Shown: one piece after another, positions 1 through 11,400 of the stretch | Layout of the letters: each line of letters begins with the position of its first letter | Numbering within the stretch: the stretch's first letter is position 1 | Source: Calliopsis andreniformis | Taxonomy: Eukaryota; Arthropoda; Insecta; Hymenoptera; Andrenidae | Assembly: GCF_051401765.1 (NCBI RefSeq) | Contig: NC_135071.1 | Span: 8,596,961-8,660,960, forward strand | Direction of reading: 5' to 3' | Length of the DNA: 64,000 nt | Notes under the pieces: generated by a model | Database searches by the model: none | What the model saw: only the letters and a program-made list of their open reading frames with translations | Told to the model about the DNA's origin: nothing | Program-made: the position numbers and the translations under genes

Positions 1-1
1 A

Positions 2-120
2 TAAATGTGTGAAAATATAAAAATATATTTTCACTAAATAGTGCATTTAGAACGGTGTGAATGTGTATAGTGAGTATTTCGAGCAAGCTAACGTAAATGT
101 GTGGAAATATAAAAATATAT
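2..120. repeat. 27-bp direct repeat, two copies
   Basis: A 27-nt AT-rich unit starting TAAATGTGTGRAAATATAAA is at 2-28 and again at 94-120 with one difference, separated by 65 nt. It may belong to a larger repeat cut by the window edge. No coding potential was seen here. Confidence 0.7.
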
Positions 121-278
121 GAAATTATAGCTTACTCACATAATACATTATTCATTTATCATAGTGTGTATATTATCGTTGAGATTCATCCATCGTTCTG
201 AATCATCATTAGTCCTTGTAATTACATATCTCTAGCTCGTGGAAAAAATTAATCTAGGCAGGTCTATTATTATAAAAT

Positions 279-321
279 ACAGAAATAACATAAATTATAA
301 TGACAGAAATAACATAAATTA
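279..321. repeat. 19-bp tandem-like direct repeat
   Basis: ACAGAAATAACATAAATTA occurs at 279-297 and 303-321. This is a small AT-rich duplication. The rest of 322-781, upstream of the cysteine-rich gene, shows nothing recognisable beyond possible 5' flanking or UTR sequence. Confidence 0.7.
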
Positions 322-781
322 ATTATTATAAATTAGGCAGATATAATATTTCAGGATATAAAACAATAAAATAGTTTCAGAAATTAAGGATTTAAATAAT
401 TGTGCAAATAATTATTATTTGTTGAAAGCTATTCCTAAAGTAACCTAAAGTAAAGTTTGCATGATAGCGACCGAGAAAATCGGTTGCAAATATGTACGTG
501 TTATAATTGTAGTAATGTATATTTCTTAATCTTGTAATTAATCTTGCAAATCATTTACAATCCTTGTTTTTGTAACGAAACATAGTACCTTTATGTTAGA
601 AAATAGTTGTTTATTTTTGTGCAATTCAAAAACAGTAATACAATGACACTGAAAAGATTGAACATCGTGAGAATCACACGTATACATATTCAGCAGTCGG
701 TTCTAAATTCATTTATAATTTTGGTTACTTCCATTCAAAATTAAATCGTCCAAATTAATCCTAAAATTGTTAATACTATAA

Positions 782-1649
782 ATGTCGTGTGATAAAGACT
801 CATGCAAAAGTGTCCTCAATAAAGTATTCGACTGTGGTAAACAATTTTTTAATCTTATAGCAGATTGAAGATGAAATTACTTTTAATCATTTCTTAGATA
901 ATTTATTGTTTGGTTAGTAAATTCTGGGATCTCTTGGAGAATTTCTCATATCAAATCAGCCTGTCCACCGAAAAAAAAGAAGACTGTAACTGATGAAAAT
1001 AAAAAATCGTGCGATGAAAGTATAGGTGGAGTAGATCCTGATTATAAACGAAAAAAGTCATATATAACTCCTAGTCAAATTTGCCCAAGTACTAAACGTT
1101 GTTGCGTAATTAAAATGCAGGTAAAATAAACAAAAAACTATTTCTTCCTTTAAGAACAATATAAAGAGAAAAAATATATTTATTGATAATATATGCAATT
1201 ATATGTATTTGCAAGTACATACATATTAATTTCAGTAATTGACAGTTAACCACCAATTAGACATTGTAATATATAATAGTATAATATTAAATTTATAATC
1301 TTTTAATATTACACGTAATTTCCGCTCTTAAATTATAAAAAGTTTATATTTATTTCTTTTGCACCCTATTAAAAATGTACTAAATTTGCCTATCTTCAAT
1401 TTCACTATAATACATTAATAATTTTTTAAAATATTAAATTATTTATAGGATCCTTGCGCACCATGCTGTTGCGAAGATATTAAACCAAAATTACCACCTT
1501 GCCCACCTAAACGCCGGCATTGTGAGCCACGTGAGCCAATATGTGGCTGTGATCTTTGTCAGAAAAAAGGTGGAAACGACAAGTGTTGCGACAGAAATAG
1601 AGCTTTTCGGGGTATTACCCTTGATCCTAGATATTTTGAAAAGGCATGA
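782..1649 (+). CDS. Small cysteine-rich protein, three exons, 138 aa, family not recognised
   Basis: Exons are 782-836, 960-1120 and 1449-1649 (stop TGA 1647-1649). Introns are 837-959 (GTAAAC...CAG) and 1121-1448 (GTAAAA...TAG), and the phases join cleanly: 55+161+198 coding nt give 138 residues. The first exon encodes MSCDKDSCKSVLNKVFDC, the second has a KKKK tract near its start, and the third opens DPCAPCCCED and contains PPCPPKRRHCEPR and CGCDLC. There are 19 Cys, many Lys and Pro, and no signal peptide or membrane segment, so an intracellular protein is likely. Cys pairs (CxC, CC, CxxC) could bind zinc or form disulfides, but spacing fits no finger family I know. A possible AATAAA lies 70 bp after the stop. 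The gene converges on TRIT1, whose 3' end is 3.7 kb away. The start is the first ATG of the open first exon; a further upstream exon is not excluded. Function unknown. Confidence 0.72.
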
Positions 1650-1718
1650 AAGTTTTTTCGAAGAAACTATACTAATACAATTCAACGATGACTCTACATA
1701 TCATAAATTTGGTCATTA

Positions 1719-1724
1719 AATAAA
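1719..1724 (+). promoter_or_regulatory. Candidate polyadenylation signal AATAAA of the cysteine-rich gene
   Basis: Canonical AATAAA 70 nt downstream of the TGA at 1647-1649, on the coding strand. Such hexamers are common in AT-rich DNA, so position is the main support. Confidence 0.45.
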
Positions 1725-2156
1725 TATTATATTATTCGGAGCGTATTTTTTTATAAATCGCATAAATGAAATTTATGAACCATTAACAGTAGATATTTTA
1801 GACGAAGTCCAGCATAAACTTCTATATTTGAGGAACTTTACTTATGTAATGCATTTGAAAATTTACATGAAAATGCTTAGGAAAATGAAATATTTAACTT
1901 CATTATAATTTATTGGAAAAAAAGACAAAAAGCAAATTTGAAAAAATGGTATAAGATATTAAATAATCACGTAACTAAATAATGAAGCAGAAGTTAGAAC
2001 TAGAAACATTCTAATAAAATGTTGGAAATATATTCTTAAACTTATTTTATGATTATAATCGTACACCTACTTACAATTCGCAACTATTAGCTTTGACAGA
2101 ACCGTTTCATCAGGTCTCACTTCACTAATGTTGCTGCGGCGGTCCACAAGGGAAAG
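1725..2156. other. Intergenic, nothing recognised
   Basis: AT-rich sequence between the cysteine-rich gene and the repeat complex. No ORF, tRNA or repeat could be supported. Confidence 0.5.
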
Positions 2157-4260
2157 GAAATAGATGGAACCAAAATTCCATTGCTTTCCTTTTACAAAAA
2201 TCTTAAAGACTAAACCTTAAACTAGTAAGCCAAAGACATGAGTGGAACTTGGCTACCATACATATCTTTAGTTCAAACCTTAAAACTGCCAAGTTATCAT
2301 TAACAAAAATTTGGGAATACGTAAAGCTTAACGCGCACAGCAACCATGAAATTGACAATCAATGATGTGAGCCCTGGCGCCTTGAAGATCGGTAGGTTGA
2401 AGAGATGCACAGCACCTCATTCAGCCCAACTCAGTACCCTGTTTCTCCTTGGAGAAATCCTCACAGGAGTTATCGCAGTCTAGAACTACTTATGGATAGA
2501 TCTACCTGACTAACCGAAGAAAAGACAGCAGACTGAATTGGGAGGTTTCCACCTTCGAGTGTGTCTCCACAATCCCTCCGATGTCAGAGGTCGTCTCTCT
2601 TCGTACAGACCTCCAATGGGAGATACTGCTCTATCGACCGTCGATTCTACAGTTGGCCACCTGTTTTACCAAGAGAGTGAAGAGAGCTAAGGAATAACTA
2701 CTTTTAGTAATTTTACGCTGACTTTATAATAGGAACTCAGTACTAGGATCTTGAATCTACTCTTTAAAGACAGAAAAGATAAAAAATATAAAACATTACT
2801 CCAAAGATATAAACTAGATGCAACGAAATCTCTCGGCGAATGTGATATTCTCGTTGGATATAGGTATGATGTTCACCTAAATCTTAGAAAATATTAAAAT
2901 TGAAGAAGTGGGAAAGGGATAAATATTAGGATTTGCAATGAATGCTGCGGAATCGTCTACAGAACGATAAATGATTGATTGAATGATTCAGTCTTCCAAG
3001 AGAGTGAAAAATTCTTTAGTAAATAGAAATAGAAGGAATCAATAAATGACATATATAAACAGAACAGAATTGAACGACGTTGGCATTTGATTGAATTTTT
3101 CTTTTAATACTTTCATTCAATGTTTACCTAAACTCTATAAATTGACAAATTAAAAATGTGAATTGAATTCATTTTCTTTTAATATCTTTATTTAATGGCT
3201 ACCTAAACGCTGCGATTGTAAAAATTAGGAATGTTAATAAAAACCCTCGACGGATGCGATGTTTTCGTTCGATGGACAATCTTCGCATAAAGGATAGAAA
3301 GAGAAACAGTGTAAAAACGAGGGGGTTTTAAAGATACAATCTTAAAGTCTAACATTTAAACTAGTAAACCAAAGCCATGAATGGAAGACCAATGAAGTGT
3401 TCCATTTTCTAACTTCCTCTCTTCCAATTTCCTTCCAACTTCCAAGAATGGAAGTTTATCAATGTATGCGACGTTTTAATTTTCTGTAAACCTAAACGGT
3501 TATAAAGAGAGAAAGCGCAGCACTGACGATCGAAATGGGGCGGGGTACATACAAAATAAGGGAAACAGAATAAATAAATTTAAAATTTAAGCTATACTTA
3601 TCGGTGGTTTAGAGTGACCAGTGGTTAAGCTGCCCGTTGACCTGAGGACTCCAGGCATCCAGAGGTCCCGGATGGTCTTAGGTTCAAGGTAGTTAGGGGG
3701 CTCAAGAGTCTCCTCAGTGGATTTTGAGGAGGATCAGCGACTGTTGAATACTTGTGCTCCTACAGAGGTGTGTATACTCTCCTGGGGAAGATTGGAAACC
3801 AATGACAGAAGTTCTTTTGAGTGATAGAAATTTCGAGATTAATCTAAAAAATCGATATTCTCCATAAAACGATCGTGGCAACAGGAATTTCTTGTACACA
3901 TATTGTTAAGAACAATCGTACACAGTGACTTGTGTAAATTATTAACATTTACAATTGTTAGTTAACGAATGTGGAAATTATTAACTTTTCACAAATTATT
4001 CTTCATTTGATTAATCTCGCAATTCAGTGATTGGTTCCCGCTCTTTTGATAATTCGCTTTGGAGTCGCCTGAGGGAGCGGATCGTCCTGGCGATCCTCTG
4101 GAGAGATTCCCTGGACTACCCTAGGCCCTAAACTATCCTGGACCACTCTGGCCAGTGAACAACTTGATCGTCGGTCAAAAGTCTTTGGTTTACTAATTTA
4201 AGTTTTAGTCTTTATAATTTTTGTGAAGGAAGACCAATGGGACTTTGATTCCATCTATCT
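2157..4260. repeat. Unclassified repeat complex with 80-nt inverted arms
   Basis: 2157-2237 and the reverse complement of 4181-4260 match over about 80 nt (roughly 80-85% by eye). A partial third copy, in the same orientation as the left arm, is at 3340-3387 (shared core AACTAGTAARCCAAAG). Between the arms are further internal repeats. A CTCGRCGRATGYGAT-type motif occurs near 2832 and 3245, with a weaker match near 3460. Two adjacent roughly 70-nt units lie at 3091-3162 and 3163-3232, sharing TTTTCTTTTAATA and TACCTAAAC. No transposase reading frame remains. It looks like a decayed DNA transposon or a nested repeat cluster of unknown class. Confidence 0.6.
3091..3232. repeat. Two adjacent diverged 70-bp tandem units
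   Basis: Both units begin near ATTGAATT, continue TTTTCTTTTAATA, and contain TACCTAAACKCT and a run like AAATTAVRAATGT. They lie inside the unclassified repeat complex. Confidence 0.55.
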
Positions 4261-5339
4261 CGGTGAGGATCCATCTATCGTCTCTTTGGGATATGTACTA
4301 TTTACCCTTAAAGTTCTTTAATCACTTGTCTTGACGATCTTTACTAAGAGATTCGTGTTCATCGCTGGAATTTATTATTTACGTATTTGTTGGTATTTGT
4401 TATGTATTTCTCAGATGTATTAACTAATCCGAATCATATCTTGATTAATATAGCATAGATACAAATAAATATTTCAGAAGTGATGAATTTCAGAATAAGT
4501 GCATGCACGGCCAACTCAAAGAATTATGGTTGCTCCAATACTCTGTATTCCTCTCTTACGTATTCAATGGTTCCCGTGTAAGAATGAGATAGAGAGTGCC
4601 GGTGCGACCAGATTCGTTTGAGCTTTGTTACTCCACTGAATATTGCCCCTCTGATATAAATTTTTTCCAACAAACTCATACTATTTTATAAATAGTATTT
4701 TCACTTATTACTTGAAATTATGGTATGAATAAAGGACAGGTTAGTAGGACACCTTAGATGTATATTGGGTGATATGGTAGGAATACTTTCTCATTTATTG
4801 GCATTATCAGCGCCAGTGATGACAACATAATGTGTGTTCTACATCCATCCTTCAGACACTTGTATGTTAGTTTGGGACATGAATAAAAAATCTAACTTAC
4901 CAACGGATATAAAATAGTTTCCTATATTACCTTCTAATTTAAAACGTGTTTGGTTATTTATTGGTAGTCGGGGTTTCAGAAAGAACAGGAAAAAACACCA
5001 GACCTGATACAGGATAGGCTGGACATACAAACTTTTTCTCTTTCATGGTTTTAAGACAAATAGTGTACAGAAGTATTTTTTCGTTTACTAGCTTTATCAA
5101 TATCAGTGATAGAATACTGCTTGAAAACCAATGATGTTTAAAAAATCGGTATTTCAAAATGTGAGACCGAAAGTTCATAAGCTGTCCTGTCTATACTGTA
5201 AACTCGTCTGTGATAATATATTTAAAAAATAAGACTATTTATAATTCTTTTGGTTCAAAGCATACAACATATTCATAAAATAATTTCTGAATATCTTTCT
5301 CTTCACATATTATCATTAAATCAGTCTTTTTTAGTAACT
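4261..5339. other. Intergenic and probable TRIT1 3' UTR
   Basis: No gene is supported. On the minus strand this is downstream of the TRIT1 stop codon at 5340-5342. A weak minus-strand AATAAA is at 4957-4962, but the true 3' end cannot be fixed from sequence alone. Confidence 0.4.
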
Positions 5340-5483
5340 TTATTCTATTTTCTTTATTATTGCGTCTTTTTCTATTGCTTCCCTTTCCTCTAACATCTTC
5401 TTCCGCCTCAAAACTCTTTTGTGTTTCGAACTCTGCAAATGTATATTCCACTGATGGTCCCCGACGAAAATTCGTTCACAGAT
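5340..5483 (-). CDS. TRIT1: TRIT1 last exon: second half of C2H2 zinc finger and basic tail
   Basis: Encodes 47 residues and TAA (stop on + at 5340-5342). It starts after TTTAACAG with [20 protein letters not shown] and continues H-KRVLRRKK and a Glu/Lys-rich tail. The second Cys of the CxxC pair and both His of the finger lie here; the first Cys is on the preceding exon, so the finger is split by an intron. This matches the GDxxWxxHxxSxxH signature at the end of animal TRIT1. Confidence 0.92.
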   Translation of the reverse strand: MCERIFVGDHQWNIHLQSSKHKRVLRRKKMLEEREAIEKDAIIKKIE

Positions 5484-8400
5484 CTGTTAAAGATAAATCA
5501 ATCTAAATTTGAACACAAAAATGCGACTGAAAAGACTTAAAACAGGAACTTACGTCACAGTAGTGACTTTCTTCATTACTACTGTCAGTAACTTTAACGT
5601 TATCCACAGATTCGTTCAAAGGCTTCTGTTCAGGTTTTTCTCCTCTTAGTACAGCTTCTACTATTGCCACGGCTGGTTCATACACAGAACTATTCCACTC
5701 TTTCAAATTAGTGCAATCTAATGCATAAACTGGTGGTACCTAAAATCATTAAGAAAACGTAGTTTTTAAAAATAACAAGGAAAATTGAATCAAGATTTTT
5801 AGTACCCTATCACAACTTCGTTCCTTACTTGTCTATCGGTACGTCGAATCAAGCGATTCATGATCCATTTCTCTTGTCTCTTTGCATACCTTTTTGTGGC
5901 AAGTTTCAGCTCATCGATTCCCCTCTCCAGTAACTGCTCACCCTGTGAATAATAACATATTTATATTAATTAACACTATGTAGAAATTTCAAAAGAGCAG
6001 AATCTTGCGATGTTCTGTAACTCAATAAGAAATCCCTGTTCCCAAACGACTGCGTCTTTGTATATTCCATAAAAGGGACATTCACTACAAATAAAAATTG
6101 TAGCTTTTGTCACACCTGTCAGACCGATGGCAGCTTTCTCAAACTATGCCAAGCAACGCCAAACTACTAGCTAGACTACTATTTTACCAGCTAAATGCGT
6201 GGATGAAACAAGGATTCGAACCGAAACGGTGCTCGAAATTCAGAAGAGAAAGAAACGGGTTGGGAGCTATGGGGGAATAAGACATTCCTGGATCGGAACT
6301 ATTCGAATCGCGCAACAAGAACAATGGCGGGATTTCAACCCCATAAAGCTCCCCGATTCGACTTCCCTCCGCGTGCGCGTCGAGAACATTTCCCTCGTGG
6401 ACGAGCTCAGTCCCAGTGCTACACCAAGCGTAGCTGCATCAAACTTGATGACGTTGCAATTCGCCACGTCTGCTCACCTTCTTCTCTCGCTTCTCCTCCT
6501 CGGGCAGCACCAGGTAATCGTGGAACTCCTTGAAGCCGATACTCTGGAAGATACCTCTCGTATAATCGGGCGCCCTGCAACATGAACAGTCGTTGAACAA
6601 CGTTTGCTGCCTTTTCATTAGCTCTTTACATCCTATGCCTTCGATTCGATCAACTTATTTTAGGAAATTACATGGGATGTTTGATTATGCCTAAATAGAG
6701 GGAAATTTAAGGAGTGATTTTAGAAAATCAAGAATGAGATAATACAATCGTTTTTGTGTTCTTGTTTGTTAATTAGAAACATTTAAAGAAAACAGTAGTT
6801 GTCATAATTGTTGATGTAAGGATGCAGGAATCTCATGCAGCTGCGGTGGGATTCTACGGCATTCGAGCTGGTCAGTAAATATGATAATATATATGTACAG
6901 TCCTGGGCAAAAAGATAGCATATGTATACTATATTTAATTTCTCATATTATATAATTATGATAGCATAAAATTTGTAACTGGCATACAACTTATATCTTA
7001 TACCAATATGAAAAAATAATTCAGTTTGACACAATAATTAATAGGCTGAGAAAAAGAAACAAAAAGATATGAATGGGTAGAACCGAAATGATAGCACACT
7101 TATTTAAAAAATTGGCAAAAATAAACGAATTTATTAGTTTTGTTTAAATTTAAGTCTAGGCTCACACAATTTTATCGGTTTAGAGACCGATTACAGACTT
7201 AACAGAATTTTACACATATATTGAATATCTTGTATCGATGAGATTGAAAAAGAAGTATTGTTCAGTTTGTAATCAGTTTTTAGTTAGACTCTTCCATGTT
7301 TTATGACAGCAATAATCTGTTACCAGATGTCTAATTTTGAATTACAATTGGAATACCCTGTACAGATATGTCCTATTACAGTATTTTTTCAGGATTTCAA
7401 ATTTTTCAATATTCATGATTTGCGTTATCAGGTCCAATTCTCTAAATGAGATACTATCTAAGTATACAATTTTTTCAAACAGCTGGCCCGGTTAGATTAT
7501 AGTCTCTTAAAGACTACAGTATTCAAATTCTCGGTAACGTTCCATTAGCGCCTCGTACATATTCCATTGCATACTCTGACTGTATCTGTACTCCCCTCGA
7601 TTGATTCACCCCTCAATTATGCAATCGATGAATTGCAGCTGTTCCTTTCGGTTTCTATATGTTTGGAATTGTTGTGCATTCCTTACGCAAATTCTTGCAC
7701 GTCTTGCATTCATATGATGTGATAGTTCAGAGGGTATTTTCAAGAGGGAAAAAAGAGACGTTTTTTAAGACTTTTTTGTAAGCAAAGCTCGCAAACATCT
7801 TTTTTGTACTACATCAAGTGTTGAAACAACTTGTTCAAAAGTTCAGCGAGTGTAAACCTTCATTATTATAATCGAAAACTAAGGCAGGCACAATTAACCC
7901 TATAATGCGCAGATGTACATCATCCAAACCTTTTCTTAATATTTTTCTACTGTAAGCTTAAATGACAAAACTACAAGCTGTTTCATATATGTATTTCATA
8001 AAAGTTAGTACGTTTGCAAAGAATGTAACACTTGTGCGTAATGATACACGTATGGACTATGATATATTTTTAATACAGAAATATAAAAAATGAAAAATAA
8101 CTTTTTCAATTACTTTTTGCTTATTTTCTGAAGCATCTTAGAGGAAAAACTATTATTTTGTTTCAAAATAAAAAAATTCGTATTATGGCATTATATTTCG
8201 TTTTGTCAAATTAGACAAATCATCTTTTGTATACAAATACAGGGTGTATCAGAAAATGTGGAACACATTCGGAAGGTAGATTCTATCAAACACAATGAAA
8301 ACAGTTCATGTGCACGTATGTCCAGAAACGCTTACTCTTTTAGTTCTACGCTATTTCCTGTGTCTTGTGATATTCTCTTGAAGCTCCATGACCACGCGCC

Positions 8401-11400
8401 AATTTTATGTAAATTCGATTTTTCGTTAAAGATCAATAAAAGCTAAAAGCACAAAATATTTTTCAGTGTTTACGTACAGAGAATCCAGCCTCCAAAAATG
8501 TTGTACACCTTCTGATACACCTTGTAAGCAGAAGAGCTAAACGCAACACGAAACGCTCGGAATCTTCTAAACTATTAACCATCCACGCCAAAGACACCAT
8601 CATCGTCACCCTCAGCGTCTCAACTCTCAAGACTCAAGCCCCATCGCTGTGCGAAAGCTTATTAAAAAGTCAGCGTCGCAGCTCGGGGACTTCCTTACGC
8701 GAGCAGCGTGCCGCCAAGGGGTGCGAGCTGGCAGACGTTCCCTCGTCTTTAAACGGCGGCGAAACGTTACGCGAGCACGTTTCCATCCTCGGTTCTGGTT
8801 CTCGAGTGGCGATCGTATCTCCTACACGAAAAGAGAACTGCATTTTGCAGGCTCACCATCTTATCACGGCTGGATAGTGATAGCAACCGAGGCGAGGTCG
8901 AGGCGGCTCGGCGGCGGCAGCTAACGTGGCGGGAGAAGTCTGCGCCGTTCGACGCGGACATGATTCGCTCGCACACGTGTCAATGCCAAGTATGTGAGTT
9001 GAGTACGGTATTTCCTCGTTACAATCTCCTTACATTGGTTAGAAGTTGATATTATTCAGAGTGGAAGAGTTTCGTTTGTGTCTCAGTCGCAGTTTTCGAT
9101 AAGATCAAAATGGAATGCTGTGAACATGAGCCTAAGAGGTCCCACAGTATGAACTCGCCAATAAGTAGTGAGTCTATATCAAGAAAATACTGTGTATGAT
9201 TTGATCATGGAACCATGTCCTGTACTACATATGACGCTTTCAAGATCGAATATTTTGCAGGCTGTAAACAAATTTTGTTTACTATTTGTTGATGATAGAA
9301 GCCTAAATAAACTTCATATAGAATTTAGTGGCTCTAGATCTTTGGGTCTAGTATTATTCGAGGATCAATACTGCATATATGCAATTCCACTAGAAACAAA
9401 TATATTTATTGTTCAATTTTGATGAGTTAAAGTACAATATTGCGTATACACGAAAATGATAAATTCATATGAATTTTGATCATGAATCTACAACAACAGA
9501 AGACAGTGTTTCCAATTTTTTCTCCTTTTTCGAAGAAGTCAGCCACATAACTCATCACGTTAACTTAATGTCGTGAATTAATTATCGTGTGTAGTGGTTA
9601 GTTTCCTTTTGTCCTCCTTTGTTCGCGTAATGGAATTTGCACAATAGCCCTCGAATATTATCATACATCGTCTCGACCATGATTTATCTATACTCCAGAA
9701 ATTACCCTAATTTTCAGACTGCACGTGTTGCGATAGTAACTCCTTCTAGCCAACAAATTATCATCTAATCATCTCTGGTAATTATCGAGGGAACCGTTAT
9801 TAACGGGCGATAATCGAGATGTCAATCTTCCCGCAATATGGTCAGAATTAATCGATATCAGAAATCTGATTGTTTTATTATTAGCAAATTCCCTTATCCG
9901 GACATTTTTGTCTTCTTATTAATTGGGATATTAGAAGTTCTGCTGCAATTGAATGAGTCAGTTGACGAACAGTACAATTCCAAAATTAGCCATTTTCAAA
10001 TAATGTCAAAGCTATATCTGGACTTCAGAGCCAATCCAGAATGTATTAAGTCACACAGAAAACAAATGGACCTAATACACTCTGAGTCTGGGGTGCAGTT
10101 AAGTAAAATACACAGAACTACACGTTGGGATCAAATATCTCAAAATGTAGCTTTTGGACTTGTATCGTTCTTCAACTTACCGATTCAACTGGAAATAGTG
10201 AAAATTGTATTTTAGTTACTTCAAACCACTATTCATCGAGTGGTGAGTATAGCGACAATTACTGTAGAGATGACGACGGCGGCAGAGGTGGTAGTAGCGC
10301 TGCCGGTAATTAAGATAACAACAGCGACAGTAATCATTATCGCAAATACGTTACTGCTCTAAAATATTTTTACAACCTGTTGCCAGGCAGCTCCTTGGTG
10401 CGCATATCGAATATTATGACGATTCCTTTATCGTCAAATGCGGGCAGTTATCGTGCGCATATGATAATCGGTTATGTTTGGCACTTATGGCTACCCGTAA
10501 AACAGAAATATGATATACGTATTATGTCAGTGACAAACGGGGACGGTGGCTTTCTGCATTGTTATGAGTCGCTTTTAGAATCGTTCAATTGTTTCGTGGG
10601 AAATGGTTTTTTTGAAGTGCTGGCCAGAAATGAGAAGTCCAGCTAAAGAACGTCCAAAGAATTTCGGGTCCAATTGATCCTAATACGCTATCTCATAGTA
10701 TATAAAATATATTATAGCTATAAAATTGGCGTGAGCTTCAAGCCTTGAAGCACTTAAATCGTATGTTCGATTGACTGGATTTGAATGAACATTAAATACG
10801 GATATACAAGATATTCGACGATAGGTGTCAGAAGTTTTAAGGGATAATTTAATATGCCAAAATAGGATGAATATGAAGAATGGCGAAATTGGGTTTGGGT
10901 TTTGCTTTAGAAATATTAATTATTTCAGAAACGTCTAAAATTCACGTGACATGTGTCTGACTTATAACTTATGTTCAATGGTTAGACACCGTGAAGTCAT
11001 TAGAATAAGTCACTAGAATAATCTCGTCTTACCTTAGTATGTAGTATAAATCATATATCTCTATACAAAACATGTTAAAAATATCAAATTTAATTTCCAT
11101 CGTAAGATGCAAGAACCAAAAATTCTACAACAATTGTATACTTATGAAACGGAATGTATAATTTCCTCCCCATGGCCCATCTTATCTTGAATCAGCTATG
11201 TCAAGGTTTTCTTTTATTTTGACATTCGTGCTGTACCTCAGGAATTCATCACTAATTTTAATATTTGTTAGTAACAAGCAGAACAATTCAAACAGGATAA
11301 TGTAGAGTCTACGAAACGCCTATCGTGTACTTTATTTAATTTTAAGCCAGCACTGCGCTGAGTCCCTTCCCATTGAACTTTTTACGTCTGCATTATACCA

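Noticed and set aside
1522..1719. + strand ORF overlapping the third exon of the cysteine-rich gene
   Set aside because: Different frame from the spliced reading, which is supported by two in-phase junctions.
6190..6260. tRNA-like string GGATTCGAACC (T-arm look-alike, minus strand)
   Set aside because: The flanking bases cannot form a T stem or an acceptor stem, so it is not a tRNA.
6199..6585. 128-codon + strand ORF at 6.2-6.6 kb
   Set aside because: Antisense to the TRIT1 exon 6478-6574, which has strong family motifs and correct splice sites.
9838..10215. 125-codon ORF
   Set aside because: It spans a family C MITE bounded by inverted repeats at 9946 and 10142; the frame is a by-product.
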